A stretch of 64,000 bases of DNA from an uncultured bacterium (GCA_903831295.1 CAIKXA010000031.1:1-64000); one strand, 5' to 3'; shown: positions 16,702 through 27,981, numbered from the stretch's first letter. Translations and numbers: made by a program. The notes: generated by a model not told the origin, from the sequence alone.

Positions 16702-18372
16702 TCAAGTTTTTGCCGTGGCGAAGTCTTGCAAACACCGATCAATTCTGCGCAACGAGCTGGACTTTCCAAGAATTGCAAGCGTGTCAAAAATTGGCGGACT
16801 TACAGTGGAGCCAGTCACACCAACGCGCAAAGGTTGCGCGATCTGACCAATTTGTTCGGCAAGCCCCGCTGTGGTGGCCCACTGGCGAATTGATTCCTCA
16901 ATGCCTACGGGAGTCCATGTCGCAACAGCTTCAAGAACTCCACGCAGTTCCTTCAGTCGATCCAGCCCACTTGGAGTTCCAGAAAGCAACGCTTTCTCAA
17001 CTTGCTTGGATTTTTCCCATGTCAACTCCTCATCACCCAAGGCGAGCCAACGATTACCGCGGAATAACTCGTCCAATGTTTTGCTGCGCTCATGGCTTGC
17101 CGCCACGAGCAGATCAAATTGCGCCGCCGTGATTTTTTTCATGAACTGCGGGTGATAGATCTCGCCATGCGCTTTCACCAGTTCGCTAAATGCTTCGCGC
17201 GACAACTTTTGAATGGCATCGAGATTGAATGCCAGAAGTTTGACGCGGTCAAACTTGGCGGCGGTTTTCTGCACGCGGTCCAGAGCAAAGTTGGCGCATA
17301 AGAACGCGTTGTCAAACTTTTCCAAATCGTTGCCTGGTCCCCAACCGTTCAATGCAAGGAAATTGCACATGACTTGCGGCAAATAGCCGGAGCGGCGGAA
17401 ATCGTCCACATTAATTTCCGGCAACTCAACGTTCAACGCCGTGGCCATGGCGGTGGCTTCGGCGAAATCAAGTTGTGAATTCTTGTCGCCCAACCAAGCG
17501 CTGAAACGTGTGGCATCCACGGTGTTGGCCGGCGGAGCGGTCAATTTTTTATCTTGCGCGGTCTTACGCAGCAACTTGTCCTTGTCGCGCTTGCTCATTT
17601 TGCTTCCATCAGGATTGAAGATCAAAGGCAAATGCCCATACGTTGGCCGGCGAAATCCAAGCGCATCTTGCAACACAATATGCTTGGCCGTGTTATTAAA
17701 ATGCTCCTGCGCGCGCAGCACGGTGGTCACGCCCATCAATTCATCGTCCACCACAACTGCAAAGTGATAGGTCGGAAATCCATCGGCCTTGCGAATAACA
17801 AAGTCGTCAACCTCGCCCGCGGGCAAAGTCGCGTCGCCCAAAATTTCATCATGAATCGTGATGGCGCCCGCAGGCGTTTTAAAGCGAATCACCGCTGGCT
17901 TGCCTTCTTTCAGCCACGCCTGAACTTGCTCGGGTGAAATAGCATCCGCGCGACTTCGGTCATAGCGATAAGCCTCATTGCGCGATTTGGATTCCTTGCG
18001 CGCAACGTCAAGTTCCGCAGCCGTATCGAAGGCGTAATACGCTTTCCCTTGCTGGACAAGTTGGTCCAAAAATTTGTTGTAAATATCCAAGCGCTCGCTT
18101 TGAAAGTAGGAGCCAAAGTCTCCGCCGCCACAGCCTTCAAATTCGGGGCCTTCGTTCCAATCAATGCCGAGCCATTTCAAGTCCTTGAGAAACCCAACAC
18201 TTGCCGCGTCGCTTGATCGCTTTTGATCCGTGTCTTCAATACGAAGGATAAATTTTCCGCCTCGCCCACGCGCGAAGGCCCAATTAAAAAGCGCGGTGCG
18301 GGCACCTCCCACATGAAGATGGCCGCTCGGACTGGGGGCGAAACGTGTTCGAAGCGAAGGCGTGTGAGTCAT
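16702..18372 (-). CDS. gltX: Glutamyl-tRNA synthetase
   Basis: A 556-residue class I synthetase charging tRNA-Glu (and possibly tRNA-Gln if GatCAB is used). The HIGH-type motif is in RFAPSPSGHLHVGGARTALFNW, and the KMSKR motif in NPDGSKMSKRDKDKLL. VGMTTVLRAQEH-like anticipatory residues (LMGVTTVLRAQEHFNNT) and a helical anticodon-binding C-terminal domain are present. It is somewhat longer than the 470-residue E. coli enzyme because of extra residues after KMSKR. ATG 18372 is chosen; the TTG two codons upstream is unlikely. Confidence 0.95.
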   Translation of the reverse strand: MTHTPSLRTRFAPSPSGHLHVGGARTALFNWAFARGRGGKFILRIEDTDQKRSSDAASVGFLKDLKWLGIDWNEGPEFEGCGGGDFGSYFQSERLDIYNKFLDQLVQQGKAYYAFDTAAELDVARKESKSRNEAYRYDRSRADAISPEQVQAWLKEGKPAVIRFKTPAGAITIHDEILGDATLPAGEVDDFVIRKADGFPTYHFAVVVDDELMGVTTVLRAQEHFNNTAKHIVLQDALGFRRPTYGHLPLIFNPDGSKMSKRDKDKLLRKTAQDKKLTAPPANTVDATRFSAWLGDKNSQLDFAEATAMATALNVELPEINVDDFRRSGYLPQVMCNFLALNGWGPGNDLEKFDNAFLCANFALDRVQKTAAKFDRVKLLAFNLDAIQKLSREAFSELVKAHGEIYHPQFMKKITAAQFDLLVAASHERSKTLDELFRGNRWLALGDEELTWEKSKQVEKALLSGTPSGLDRLKELRGVLEAVATWTPVGIEESIRQWATTAGLAEQIGQIAQPLRVGVTGSTVSPPIFDTLAILGKSSSLRRIDRCLQDFATAKT

Positions 18373-18425
18373 TTGCAAATTCTAACCAACTTGCCACGCG
18401 CACGTTTTAACGCCACCATGCATGC

Positions 18426-18908
18426 GTGAAACTTGGCATTCTTTCAGACAGTCATGGGCGCCACGAGCGCACCCACAAAGCAGTGCAATTGCTGCTGGCC
18501 AATGGCGCAGTTGAACTTGCACACTGCGGCGACATTGAAACAGAGCAGGTGATTGATCAACTTGTGGGAATCAAATCACATTTAGTGTTTGGCAATTGCG
18601 ATCCAGATTGGCGCGTTTTAAGCCGCTATGCGCTTGGGCTGGGCGTGATTGTGCAACATCCATTGGCGCGCTTTGAATGTGGCGGACGCACATTTGCCAT
18701 GACACATGGACACGATTCTGATTGCGTCACAGCGGCGCTTTATGAGGGCGTGAATTATTTGCTGCATGGACACACGCATGCTTGCCGCGACGAACGCCAC
18801 GGCGCCACGCGCATCATCAATCCAGGCGCGCTTCACCGCGCCAGTGAGTTCACAGTTGCGCTGCTGGACACCAACAGCGATGAATTGCAATTCTTGGTGG
18901 TAACGTGA
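18426..18908 (+). CDS. YfcE/MJ0936-type metallophosphoesterase
   Basis: A 160-residue calcineurin-like phosphoesterase with all metal motifs: D-x-H in GILSDSHGR, GD in HCGDIETE, GNCD in VFGNCDPDW, then MTHGH and HGHTH. Family members hydrolyse phosphodiesters with Mn or Ni. The start is GTG at 18426. It is divergent from gltX by 53 bp. The physiological substrate is not predictable. Confidence 0.88.
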   Translation: MKLGILSDSHGRHERTHKAVQLLLANGAVELAHCGDIETEQVIDQLVGIKSHLVFGNCDPDWRVLSRYALGLGVIVQHPLARFECGGRTFAMTHGHDSDCVTAALYEGVNYLLHGHTHACRDERHGATRIINPGALHRASEFTVALLDTNSDELQFLVVT

Positions 18909-19061
18909 GGACATTGCGCGCGCAAGGTTGTGTGCGTAGGATTTTGCGTGTCACCGGTTGTAGCGGCGAACACGATCAAGAGTGAACTGCTTTGTCTAGA
19001 CCATGAATTTCTTTCAAATTCATTTCAATCGAAGGCGCATCATTTGACGAACTCCATATTC

Positions 19062-19514
19062 ATGCCGCTACTTCTTGTTCAAGCCGCCGCGTCGCTCTAT
19101 CTCATGGGCCTGATCTGGCTGATTCAAATTGTGCACTATCCGCTCATGGGTCATGTGGGTCGCGAAGCATTCACGCAGTATGAGACGCTGCATGCGCGCT
19201 GGATCACGCCCATTGTGGCGCTTCCCATGCTGATCGAACTCGCGTGTTGCATTCTCTTGGTGGTGAATCGTCCGCCGGCTATTCCCGCCTGGCTCACTTG
19301 GTGCGGGCTGGCCTTCGTGGTGGTGATTTGGTTGAGCACGTTTTTGCTACAAGTGCCCTGCCATACACGTCTTTCACAGGGATTTGATGTGCAAACGCAC
19401 GCGCAACTTGTGTCCACCAATTGGATCCGCACACTTGCCTGGAGCGCGCGCGCCGCGGTGGCTTTGAGCATGGTGTATTTGTTTTGGAAAAATACATCGC
19501 AAGTGATTGAGTGA
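19062..19514 (+). CDS. Four-helix membrane protein, function unknown
   Basis: A 150-residue integral membrane protein with four helices. WLIQIVHYPLM in helix 1 and the loop TRLSQGFDVQTHAQLVSTNWIRTLAWS before helix 4 are conserved-looking, with HYP and NWIR motifs as in small DUF-type membrane families. I start at ATG 19062, where the first helix begins; the in-frame extension to 18930 has no membrane or domain logic. No neighbour suggests a role. Confidence 0.65.
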   Translation: MPLLLVQAAASLYLMGLIWLIQIVHYPLMGHVGREAFTQYETLHARWITPIVALPMLIELACCILLVVNRPPAIPAWLTWCGLAFVVVIWLSTFLLQVPCHTRLSQGFDVQTHAQLVSTNWIRTLAWSARAAVALSMVYLFWKNTSQVIE

Positions 19515-19541
19515 TTTCACCTGCGCAGTTAGCCTAATCGT

Positions 19542-20672
19542 ATGAAGATCTTCTCCAAAAGAAGTGACAACAAATTGGCGATGCCACATCTCAATCTTCC
19601 TCCGGGCACATTGATCATTGATCCCGAATCCCCAAAACCCGTCTTGACAATATTTGGCTACTCACCAGAAAGTTTCGAGGAACGAACACTCACGCACCCA
19701 GATGAAGTAAAAGAGTTCATTCGCAAATGGCCGCTGATCTGGTTGAATGTGGATGGTCTTGGCGACGAGGCGACACTTCGATCAATCGGCGAAATTTTTA
19801 ATATTCATCCACTGGCGCTGGAAGATATTGCCGACACATCGCAACGAGCCAAGGTTGAACAATACGACAACCGTGCGACATTTATTGTTGTGCCCATGCC
19901 GCACCCTGTCGCACACGAACACGAATTCACCACCGAACAATTGTGCTTGTATTTGGGTGAACACTGCGTGGTGAGCTTTCAACAAACCGCTCCTGGGGAT
20001 TGCCTCGAAGTGATTCGCGAGAGAATCCGCCACAAAAAGGGTCGTGTGCGCACCAGTAACGCCGCGTATTTGGCATACGCCTTGGTGGACACGATCATCG
20101 ACGCCTTCTTTCCAATTGTCAGCAAAATGGGTGATTCGCTCGATGCATTGGAGGCGCGCATTATGGAGGACTCCAAAAGCTCTCAGATTTTTGACATACG
20201 CGCTGTGAAAGTAAATTTAATGCGCGTGCGCCGCGCCGTATGGCCCATGCGCGATGCAATTCTGAATATGACAAACATGGATCAAGTCTGGGGCGCCGAT
20301 CTTCGTCCCTACTTGCGCGATGCCGCGGATCATGTCGCACGCTTGATGGATTTAATCGAGACCGACCGCATGATGGCCAGCGACTTGATGGAGCTGTATC
20401 TCAATTCCGCCAGCAATCGACTTGGCGAGGTAAACAAATTTCTCACCGTGGTCGCGACTATTTTTATTCCAGTGGGAGCAATCGCCAGTATTTATGGAAT
20501 GAACTTTGACGTGGAACACAGCGCATGGAACATGCCCGAACTGAAATGGACCTATGGATATCCATTCGCCTTGGGATTGATGTTGACGGTGGCAACGACT
20601 TTCTTATTTGTGTTTTGGCGCCGCGGCTGGCTCGGCAACCAGTTTCAGGGCTCAAAGCGAAAACGCAAATAA
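19542..20672 (+). CDS. corA: CorA-family magnesium/cobalt transporter
   Basis: A 376-residue CorA. A large soluble N-terminal domain (WLNVDGLGDEATL, FNIHPLALEDI) and a long stalk helix precede two C-terminal membrane helices. The selectivity motif GMN is in IYGMNFDVEH between them, and the C-terminus is basic (KRKRK), as usual. It forms a pentameric Mg2+ channel. No magnesium riboswitch is visible upstream. Confidence 0.93.
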   Translation: MKIFSKRSDNKLAMPHLNLPPGTLIIDPESPKPVLTIFGYSPESFEERTLTHPDEVKEFIRKWPLIWLNVDGLGDEATLRSIGEIFNIHPLALEDIADTSQRAKVEQYDNRATFIVVPMPHPVAHEHEFTTEQLCLYLGEHCVVSFQQTAPGDCLEVIRERIRHKKGRVRTSNAAYLAYALVDTIIDAFFPIVSKMGDSLDALEARIMEDSKSSQIFDIRAVKVNLMRVRRAVWPMRDAILNMTNMDQVWGADLRPYLRDAADHVARLMDLIETDRMMASDLMELYLNSASNRLGEVNKFLTVVATIFIPVGAIASIYGMNFDVEHSAWNMPELKWTYGYPFALGLMLTVATTFLFVFWRRGWLGNQFQGSKRKRK

Positions 20673-20806
20673 CACCGTGTTTCCCTCTATATTTTGTACA
20701 GCCTTCAACCGATATGCGCGCCTAGGATAAAAACAAATCGTCCATTGACGCATTGAATTTTATCTTTCGAACATCAACCCAAGCACACCACCAAAGCACA
20801 CCACCA

Positions 20807-22252
20807 ATGACACCCGCCACCACCGTTGCCACAGTTCCCGTAAAAGATCTTCCCCGAACACTTTCAGCGTTGTTGAAATCCGGTTGGCGCAGCCGCACCG
20901 TGAAGGAAGAATTGCGCGAGAACATGACGCGCATGTTGGCGGCCAAAGAAAATCTTTTTCCAGGCATTGTGGGCTATGAAGACACCGTGCTCCCGGAAAT
21001 TGTCAACGCCATGATCGCAGGTCACGACATGCTGTTTCTTGGCGAGAAGGGTCAAGGCAAAAGTCGACTCATGCGATCATTGATCCGATTTCTTGACGCT
21101 GAACTTCCTTACATGGATATTCCAGGTTGCCCCGTCCACGAGGATCCCACCAAACCCATCACGCAAATGGGCCGCGCGATGTTGGCCAACACTCCCGCAG
21201 AAATGATTCCAATCGCATGGTGGAAACGCGAGGACCGCTACGCAGAGCGCCTGGCTCCAGGAACAAAGTTCGCCGACGTGGTGGGTGAAATTGATCCCGC
21301 CAAGATGGCATTTGGCGCGGGCATGGGCAGCGAAGACGCGCTTCATTTTGGCTTGATTCCCCGTACCCATCGCGGCATTTTTGCCATGAACGAATTGCCT
21401 GACTTGGATGAATTGGTGCAAGTTGGTTTGTTCAATGTGCTTGAAGAGCGAGACGTGCAAATTCGCGGATACCCGATTCGATTTGATCTGGATGTCTTGG
21501 TGTTGTTCTCAGCCAATCCAAGCACATACAACCGCTCGGGAAAAGTGATTCCGCAATTGAAGGACAGAATTGGAAGCGTGATTCAGACTCACTACCCGCG
21601 TGAGCGCGCGCTTGGAATTCAAATCACGCGTCAAGAGGCGGATATTGATTTGGGCGGCGCGTATCCAGTGGTTGTGCCGCCATTCATGGATGAAATCATT
21701 GAGCAAATTTCCATTCAAGCCAGAGCCAGTCGTTTCATTGACTCTTCCAGCGGGGTGAGCGCGCGATTCTCCAGCAGCAATTGGCGCACCATGGTTGCCA
21801 ACGCGCGTCGGCGCGCCATTCAACTTGGCGAAACGCCCGCGGTCCCGCGCATCAGCGACCTTGCGCATCTCTATGCAAGTTCAGCGGGCAAACTTGAACT
21901 TGATCTCATGGGCAGCCACCAAATGAACGAGAAGCAAGTGCTCGACTCCATCATTGCTGAGGCGGTTGGGGTTGTTTTTCAGGAATATGTCGACGAGCAC
22001 GGATTAGGAGAAATCGCCGAGATTTTCGCCAAAGGCGTGAAGATTGAAGTGGGCGATTTAATTCCAAGCGCCTCCTACGCCGAGCGCCTGCAACGGGTGC
22101 CGCCAGCGTGGGACAAAGCATTTGAAGTGAACGCCTCCAAGGACCCGGCGGTGCGAGCAAGTTGCGTTGAGTTTGTGCTTGCGGGCTTGCACGCCACCGA
22201 TCGTATTTCGCGTTCACAAAAACATGGGCGGACTTCATACGAGGTGAAATAA
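20807..22252 (+). CDS. AAA+ ATPase of the magnesium-chelatase/MoxR class
   Basis: A 481-residue AAA+ protein. Walker A is GEKGQGKSR. The Walker B position reads [11 protein letters not shown], with Asn instead of the usual Asp before Glu, and [18 protein letters not shown] and [23 protein letters not shown] follow, as in magnesium-chelatase BchI-like proteins. ATG 20807 is preferred; an upstream ATG (20753) adds a nondescript leader. It is 2 bp before the VWA gene, and together they form a MoxR/VWA-like pair that probably remodels or inserts metals into a client protein. No client gene is adjacent. Confidence 0.82.
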   Translation: MTPATTVATVPVKDLPRTLSALLKSGWRSRTVKEELRENMTRMLAAKENLFPGIVGYEDTVLPEIVNAMIAGHDMLFLGEKGQGKSRLMRSLIRFLDAELPYMDIPGCPVHEDPTKPITQMGRAMLANTPAEMIPIAWWKREDRYAERLAPGTKFADVVGEIDPAKMAFGAGMGSEDALHFGLIPRTHRGIFAMNELPDLDELVQVGLFNVLEERDVQIRGYPIRFDLDVLVLFSANPSTYNRSGKVIPQLKDRIGSVIQTHYPRERALGIQITRQEADIDLGGAYPVVVPPFMDEIIEQISIQARASRFIDSSSGVSARFSSSNWRTMVANARRRAIQLGETPAVPRISDLAHLYASSAGKLELDLMGSHQMNEKQVLDSIIAEAVGVVFQEYVDEHGLGEIAEIFAKGVKIEVGDLIPSASYAERLQRVPPAWDKAFEVNASKDPAVRASCVEFVLAGLHATDRISRSQKHGRTSYEVK

Positions 22253-22254
22253 AC

Positions 22255-24015
22255 GTGCCCGCCAAAAAGTTTCCCACTGAATTTGGCAGCAAAGACGTGG
22301 ATGCGGTCAAGCCTCTTGGCGGCGTGCTGCACACCTATTTAAAGTTTGATCCGATTCAATTTCCTCCGCCGCGATCAGAAGCGCCCGATGCCGTAGGCGC
22401 GGCGTTCAATCACATGATGATGTACGGATCCATGCGCCGCTTTACGCCAGAGGAACTCGCCGATGCGATCGAAATTGATCCCGCAAGCATCAACGGTCTT
22501 GGTCCAAGTTTGGAATCGCTGCGGCGCATGCTGCAAGAGCGCAAAGAAAAAATCCTAGCCACCTATCAGACGGAATCCGTGCGCGAAGATGCCGCGAAAA
22601 TTTTTCAAGATCTTGCCGCGAAAATTCAACCGCCCGATGAACTTGAAAAGAAATTTCGCTCACTCGTGAAAGAAGAGCAACTGCGCGACCTAGAAAAGCT
22701 GTGGTACCGCGTGGAAGAAAAGAGCTTGTTTGCCCGGCGTTTATTGCAACTGATCGAACGTCTTGGAGAGCGCTACCAAGTGGAATCACTGGCCTCCAAG
22801 TATGCGTTCACGGGCGCAACCAAAATGGATGTGGAGAAAGCTCTCGCCGTGAAGGAAGAGTTGGAGACCATCGATCGCTTGCTGGCGCAAATTGAAGAAG
22901 CCATGAAGAACGCCAAGGTGGCCAAGATTGACATGGAGGCTCTGAGTCGTTTCGCGCAGGAACAAGACGTGAGCGATTTGCGCGAAATTGCCAAACGCAT
23001 TCAAGAGCAAGCCAAATTGCTCGCCGAGCAACAAGGCTTGGAACAAGATGGCAAAGGCTTCAAACTTTCTCCCAAAGCCATGCGCATCTATCAAAGCCGC
23101 CTGCTGAAAACAATTTTTTCTTCACTGCAAGCCGCGCGCTCGGGACGGCACGAAGGTGTGCTGACCAATGATGGCGCGGTTGAGCTTCCATCCACTCGCG
23201 CCTATGAATTTGGCGACTCCCCCGCCGCAATGGATGTGCCGCAAACGTTCATCAACGCTCTGCTGCGTGAGCGCTCCAATCAAACTGGTCCGCGTGAGCC
23301 TGGACCGCTGCGTATTCGCAGCGAAGATATTGAAGTGCATCGCACTCGCCGCGCTCCCAAGGCCGCGACCGCCGTGTTGATGGATATGTCGGGATCCATG
23401 CGTTATGGCGGGCAATACGTGGCCTGTAAGAAAATGGCGCTGGCTTTGGACGGACTCATCCGCAGCGAATATCCCGGGGACTTTCTGCAACTCATAGAGA
23501 TGTATTCGCTTGCCAAAGCGGTCGCCATTTCCGATGTGCCCGCACTCATGCCAAAGGTTGTCTCAATCAATAGTTCAGTGGTCAGGCTCAAGGCCGATCT
23601 ATCCGATCCCCGCGTGACGGAATCGGATCTTCCGCTTCACTTCACAAACATTCAGCGCGCCATGCAATTGGGTCGTCAATTTCTCAGCGCGCAAGCCACG
23701 CCCAACAAGCAAATCATTCTCATCACCGATGGACTTCCAACCGCGCATTTTGAAGGCAGCACATTGTTCCTTCTCTATCCGCCGGACCCACGCACGGAGA
23801 AAGCCACAATGCGTGAAGCCATGCTGTGCCAGCGCGAGGGAATCACCATCAATATTATTTTGTTGCCCTCATGGAGCCAAACAGAAGAAGATGTCTCCTT
23901 TGCGCAACGCATGGCGCAAACCACCGGCGGCCGCGTGATGTTCGCCGGCGGCGAGGACCTGGACCGATTCGTGGTGTGGGACTATGTCAATCGCCGCCGC
24001 AGCATTTTGGGGTAA
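22255..24015 (+). CDS. VWA-domain partner of AAA+ ATPase
   Basis: A 586-residue protein with a GTG start 2 bp after the ATPase stop. The N-terminal two-thirds is helical and charged, with long coiled-coil segments (about residues 80-260). The C-terminal von Willebrand A domain has the metal-ion-dependent adhesion site DMSGSM, a downstream Thr/Asp set (ITDGLPTAHF) and an intact central fold. Pairing with the AAA+ protein matches BchI/BchD and MoxR/CoxE-like systems, where the VWA protein delivers substrate to the ATPase ring. Substrate unknown. Confidence 0.83.
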   Translation: MPAKKFPTEFGSKDVDAVKPLGGVLHTYLKFDPIQFPPPRSEAPDAVGAAFNHMMMYGSMRRFTPEELADAIEIDPASINGLGPSLESLRRMLQERKEKILATYQTESVREDAAKIFQDLAAKIQPPDELEKKFRSLVKEEQLRDLEKLWYRVEEKSLFARRLLQLIERLGERYQVESLASKYAFTGATKMDVEKALAVKEELETIDRLLAQIEEAMKNAKVAKIDMEALSRFAQEQDVSDLREIAKRIQEQAKLLAEQQGLEQDGKGFKLSPKAMRIYQSRLLKTIFSSLQAARSGRHEGVLTNDGAVELPSTRAYEFGDSPAAMDVPQTFINALLRERSNQTGPREPGPLRIRSEDIEVHRTRRAPKAATAVLMDMSGSMRYGGQYVACKKMALALDGLIRSEYPGDFLQLIEMYSLAKAVAISDVPALMPKVVSINSSVVRLKADLSDPRVTESDLPLHFTNIQRAMQLGRQFLSAQATPNKQIILITDGLPTAHFEGSTLFLLYPPDPRTEKATMREAMLCQREGITINIILLPSWSQTEEDVSFAQRMAQTTGGRVMFAGGEDLDRFVVWDYVNRRRSILG

Positions 24016-24195
24016 ACCCATTCACCTCGGCGCAAGCAACCCGGCAAATTGCTGCATGCACAGCAACCGCCGTAAATTGCACGGTTTTTATTAACCAAAC
24101 CACTTGCCAACATTGCTATTCTTTGAGTCCATGTGGTCACCACTTTGATGGCCAAGTTGGATCGCAACGCACATCAACACAAATTAGGAAATGAA

Positions 24196-26358
24196 ATGTC
24201 CCAAATGCGCACGTCGAATCACAATTCTGCCATGATCAACAATGTTCGCGCCAGCGATGTGTTTGGAACGCTGACATTTTGCGGCGACACCATGCTCAAG
24301 CGTCTACCCAGCGACGTATACGCCAGCATTCAAAGAACCATACATGATGGCCGCTCACTTGATCCCGCCGTTGCCAACACCGTGGCCGTGGCCATGAAAG
24401 ACTGGGCCGTAGAAAATGGCGCCACTCATTATTGCCATTGGTTTCAACCACTCACCGGCATGACTGCCGAGAAGCATGACGCGTTCCTTTCCATTCTTGG
24501 AGATGGCACCGCGATTGAAAAACTTTCTGGCGAACAATTGATCCAAGGCGAGCCCGACGCCAGCAGTTTTCCATCCGGTGGAATTCGCGACACCTATGAA
24601 GCCCGCGGCTACACCGCGTGGGACGCCACAAGTCCAGCCTTTTTGCTGCGAAATCCAAGCGGCGTCACCACGCTGTGCATTCCAACCGCGTTCGTGAGTT
24701 GGACCGGGGAAGCGCTCGACAAAAAGACTCCGCTCCTGCGCTCCATCCGCGCGGTGAATAACCAGGCGCTTCGCATACTGAAATTCTTTGGCACCGACAC
24801 TGGAGTGACGCAAGTCATCACCACGCTTGGTTGCGAACAAGAATATTTCCTGGTCGACCGCGATCTGTTCAACGAACGTCTTGACTTGGTCATCACCGGC
24901 CGCACGCTTATTGGCGCGCCCGCGCCAAAGGGTCATCAACTCGATGACCACTACTTTGGAGCCATCCCCGATCGTGTGATTAGTTTCATGACCGATGCGG
25001 AAACGCGCCTATTTGAACTTGGCATTCCAGTGAAGACGCGCCACAACGAAGTGGCGCCTGGTCAATATGAAATCGCGCCCACTTACGAGAACGCCAACAT
25101 TGCCGCCGACCATCAAATGTTGTGCATGCACATTCTGCGCATGACCGCGCGCGAGCACGGTTTTGAATGCTTGATTCATGAAAAGCCGTTCGCCGGCGTG
25201 AACGGCAGCGGCAAGCACAACAACTGGAGCTTGTCCACCAATACCGGCGTCAATTTGCTTGATCCGCGCGAGGAAACTCACAATAATTTGCAATTCCTCA
25301 CCTTCCTATGCGCTGTGATCCGCGCCATCGATACGCACGCCGATCTGCTTCGCGCCAGCATTGCAACGGCCGCCAATGACCACAGATTGGGCGCCAATGA
25401 AGCGCCGCCAGCGATCATGAGTATTTACCTGGGATCAATGCTCACGGACATTTTGGACCAACTTGATTCTGGCGCGCCCAAGAAAACAATTCGCGGCGGC
25501 AACCTTGATCTTGGCGAGAAAACTTTGCCTCTGCTTCCGCGCGCGGCCAGTGATCGCAATCGAACCAGTCCATTTGCATTCACCGGAAACAAGTTTGAGT
25601 TCCGCGCCGTGGGCAGCAGTCAAAGCGTGGCGTGGCCAAATACTGTTCTCAACACCATGATCGCTGAGAGTTTGGATTTTGTCGCCACTGAACTGGAAAA
25701 GAAAGCCGGCAAAAATCCATCCGAAGCCAAAATGGAAAGCACCGTGCGCACAGTGTTGAAAGAAATTGTGAAGAAGCACCGCCGCGTGTGCTTTGACGGC
25801 GACGGCTATTCAGAGGCTTGGCACAAAGAGGCCGCCAAGCGCGGCTTGCCCAACATGCAAAGCACCGCGGAATCGCTTCCGTGTTTCGACACCAAACAGG
25901 CGCGTGATTTGTTCGCCAAGTACCACGTGCTTTCCGCGGTTGAATTGCACGCCCGCTTTGAAGTGTTGATGGAAACCTATGTCAAGGTTGTGCGCATCGA
26001 AGCGCGCACGCTGATCACCATGGTGAAGAAGAGCGTGCTTCCAATCGCAAGCCAATGGCAAGCAACGTTGGCCGACATTGTTGGCGCATGCCATGCCGCC
26101 GGCGTGGAATGCCCCGAAGATGAGACGGCTCTGAAGTCATGGATGAAAAATGTTTCCAATTTGCGCGCCGCGCTGGCCACGTTGGAGCAAGCCGAAAGCA
26201 AACACATCGCCGACTATGCCAAGCACATGCGACAAGTGCGCGACGAAGTTGTTCCGGCTATGGCGCAAACCCGAGCGGCATGCGACGCCATTGAACCTTG
26301 GGTTCCAAATGAAATTTGGACCCTTCCAACCTACGCCGAGATGTTGTTGAATCGCTAA
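24196..26358 (+). CDS. glnN: Type III glutamine synthetase
   Basis: A 720-residue GSIII that condenses ammonia and glutamate with ATP and acts as a large dodecamer. Diagnostic segments are present: [43 protein letters not shown] and [23 protein letters not shown]. Length matches the GlnN family (about 700-730), not GlnA (about 470). I choose ATG 24196 because AGGAA lies five bases upstream and MSQMRTSNH fits family N-termini; ATG 24133 is the alternative. A strong terminator follows. Confidence 0.95.
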   Translation: MSQMRTSNHNSAMINNVRASDVFGTLTFCGDTMLKRLPSDVYASIQRTIHDGRSLDPAVANTVAVAMKDWAVENGATHYCHWFQPLTGMTAEKHDAFLSILGDGTAIEKLSGEQLIQGEPDASSFPSGGIRDTYEARGYTAWDATSPAFLLRNPSGVTTLCIPTAFVSWTGEALDKKTPLLRSIRAVNNQALRILKFFGTDTGVTQVITTLGCEQEYFLVDRDLFNERLDLVITGRTLIGAPAPKGHQLDDHYFGAIPDRVISFMTDAETRLFELGIPVKTRHNEVAPGQYEIAPTYENANIAADHQMLCMHILRMTAREHGFECLIHEKPFAGVNGSGKHNNWSLSTNTGVNLLDPREETHNNLQFLTFLCAVIRAIDTHADLLRASIATAANDHRLGANEAPPAIMSIYLGSMLTDILDQLDSGAPKKTIRGGNLDLGEKTLPLLPRAASDRNRTSPFAFTGNKFEFRAVGSSQSVAWPNTVLNTMIAESLDFVATELEKKAGKNPSEAKMESTVRTVLKEIVKKHRRVCFDGDGYSEAWHKEAAKRGLPNMQSTAESLPCFDTKQARDLFAKYHVLSAVELHARFEVLMETYVKVVRIEARTLITMVKKSVLPIASQWQATLADIVGACHAAGVECPEDETALKSWMKNVSNLRAALATLEQAESKHIADYAKHMRQVRDEVVPAMAQTRAACDAIEPWVPNEIWTLPTYAEMLLNR

Positions 26359-26414
26359 ACCCGATTTATTTTGCGCTGATTTGAAGTTTTTCAGCACATT
26401 CCGTGAATTCTTAC

Positions 26415-26446
26415 ACGAACCCGCCCCTCAAGACGGGTTCGTTTTC
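26415..26446 (+). terminator. Intrinsic terminator after glnN
   Basis: A 9-bp hairpin, ACGAACCCG and CGGGTTCGT around a 10-base loop, is followed by TTTT. It lies 56 bp after the glnN stop and 54 bp before tig. Confidence 0.82.
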
Positions 26447-26461
26447 ATATACTTGCCAACC

Positions 26462-26479
26462 CTCAAACCTTTGTTTGAG
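26462..26479 (+). promoter_or_regulatory. Hairpin in the tig leader
   Basis: A perfect 7-bp inverted repeat, CTCAAAC and GTTTGAG, flanks CTTT and ends 20 bp before the tig start. No T-run follows, so it is not a terminator. It could be an operator or a 5' mRNA stabiliser; there is no direct evidence for either. Confidence 0.4.
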
Positions 26480-26499
26480 TTCATCAAAGAGAGAAATCA

Positions 26500-27981
26500 A
26501 TGAGCACATCAACCGCAACCGTCGAATCCAACCAAGTCAAAATTGAAGACGTGGGTCCAGCCCGCAAGAAAATCACAGTGACGGTTCCTGCCGCCGCCGT
26601 GAAGGCCCGCCTTGAAACCGGTTTCGGCTCGCTGAAAACTGAAACCGTGATTCCCGGTTTCCGCAAGGGTCGTGCGCCGCGTGAACTTTTGCAGCGCCGC
26701 TTTGGCGACGCGCTCTTGAAAGAAACGCGCGATCAAATTCTCTCCGAGGCGTATGGTCAAGCTCTCGAGGCCAACAAATTGCAACCCGTGAGCAATCCAG
26801 AAATCGCTCCCGAGAGCCGCGACGTGTCCCTTGAAGTTGGCAAGCCGTTCACCTTCAGTATTGAAGTTGAAGTCGCCCCCGAGTTCACGCTTCCAAATAC
26901 CGACGGCATCGAAGTCAAGCGCCCGATCTTTGAAATTAAAGATGAGCATGTCGATCTAGAAATTCGCCGCCAAGGCTATCGCTTTGGAAACGCGACACGC
27001 ATCACTGGTCCATTCCAACCACTTGACCGCATGTTGTGCGACGTGAAGGCGTTCAAAAACGATGAAGCCGAACCGTTCTTCAACAATGATCGCGCCATGG
27101 TTGTTGTTCCCGATTCCGCCGACGAAGGCAAGGGACAACTGCTTGGTCTTTTGATTGAGAATCTCAGCTCCCTGGTGGAAGGTAAAAAAGTCGGCGATGA
27201 GATCACCGTGAAGACCACCGGGCCAGATCAACACGAGCGCGAGGATTTGCGTGGAGCAAAAATTCGCATGGAGCTTGTGGTGAAGGATGCGGATCGAATT
27301 GAACCGCTCAACGAGCAAGCCTTGGCTGAAAAACTTTCGCTTGACACCGTGGACAACCTAAAAGGTCAAGTCCGTTTGGCCTTGGAGCGCCAACGTGATT
27401 CCGAGCAAAAAGCCGCCGAACGCGAGCAGGTTTACAACTTCTTGTCCGAAGCCGTCGACTTCCCGCTTCCGGAAAAAATGAGCCAGGCGCAAAGCACCCG
27501 CAATGTGGAGATGGCGCGCATGGATATGTTGCAACGCGGCGTGGATCCAAACGAAGTTGAGACCAAACTCGCGGAGATCCGCGGCGAGAGCGAAGTCAAC
27601 ACGCGCAAACGCTTGAAGTTGTTCTTCATTCTTGCGCGCCTGGCCGACGAGATGAAGATTGACGTGACCGAGTCGGAGATGAACGGCCGCATCGCGGGCA
27701 TCGCCATGCAACGTGGCACGCGTCCAGAACAACTTCGCAATGAAATCGAAAAGGCCGGCAAGCTTGTGGAGCTCGCACATTCCATCCGCGAACACAAGAC
27801 CGCGGATCGAATTCTTGAGAAGGCGAAGTTTGTTGATGTTCCCGCCGAGCAGTGGAACGAGCAACAGAACAAGCAAGTGTCCGCAAAGCGCTCTGGAGCA
27901 AAGAGTGAGTCCAAGGGCGCAGCCGCCAAGACCGATGCTTCCGATGACAAGCCAGTGAAATCAGCGAAAGCCAAGAAATAA
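26500..27981 (+). CDS. tig: Trigger factor chaperone / prolyl isomerase
   Basis: A 493-residue trigger factor. The ribosome-binding signature appears as GFRKGRAPRELLQRRFGD at about residues 50-68. The FKBP-like isomerase region follows (about 165-260) but matches FKBP only weakly, and the helical C-terminal chaperone arms end in a Lys/Ala/Ser-rich tail (SAKRSGAKSESKGAAAK). It binds nascent chains at the exit tunnel. Position upstream of clpX is a common arrangement, although a small membrane protein intervenes here. Confidence 0.9.
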   Translation: MSTSTATVESNQVKIEDVGPARKKITVTVPAAAVKARLETGFGSLKTETVIPGFRKGRAPRELLQRRFGDALLKETRDQILSEAYGQALEANKLQPVSNPEIAPESRDVSLEVGKPFTFSIEVEVAPEFTLPNTDGIEVKRPIFEIKDEHVDLEIRRQGYRFGNATRITGPFQPLDRMLCDVKAFKNDEAEPFFNNDRAMVVVPDSADEGKGQLLGLLIENLSSLVEGKKVGDEITVKTTGPDQHEREDLRGAKIRMELVVKDADRIEPLNEQALAEKLSLDTVDNLKGQVRLALERQRDSEQKAAEREQVYNFLSEAVDFPLPEKMSQAQSTRNVEMARMDMLQRGVDPNEVETKLAEIRGESEVNTRKRLKLFFILARLADEMKIDVTESEMNGRIAGIAMQRGTRPEQLRNEIEKAGKLVELAHSIREHKTADRILEKAKFVDVPAEQWNEQQNKQVSAKRSGAKSESKGAAAKTDASDDKPVKSAKAKK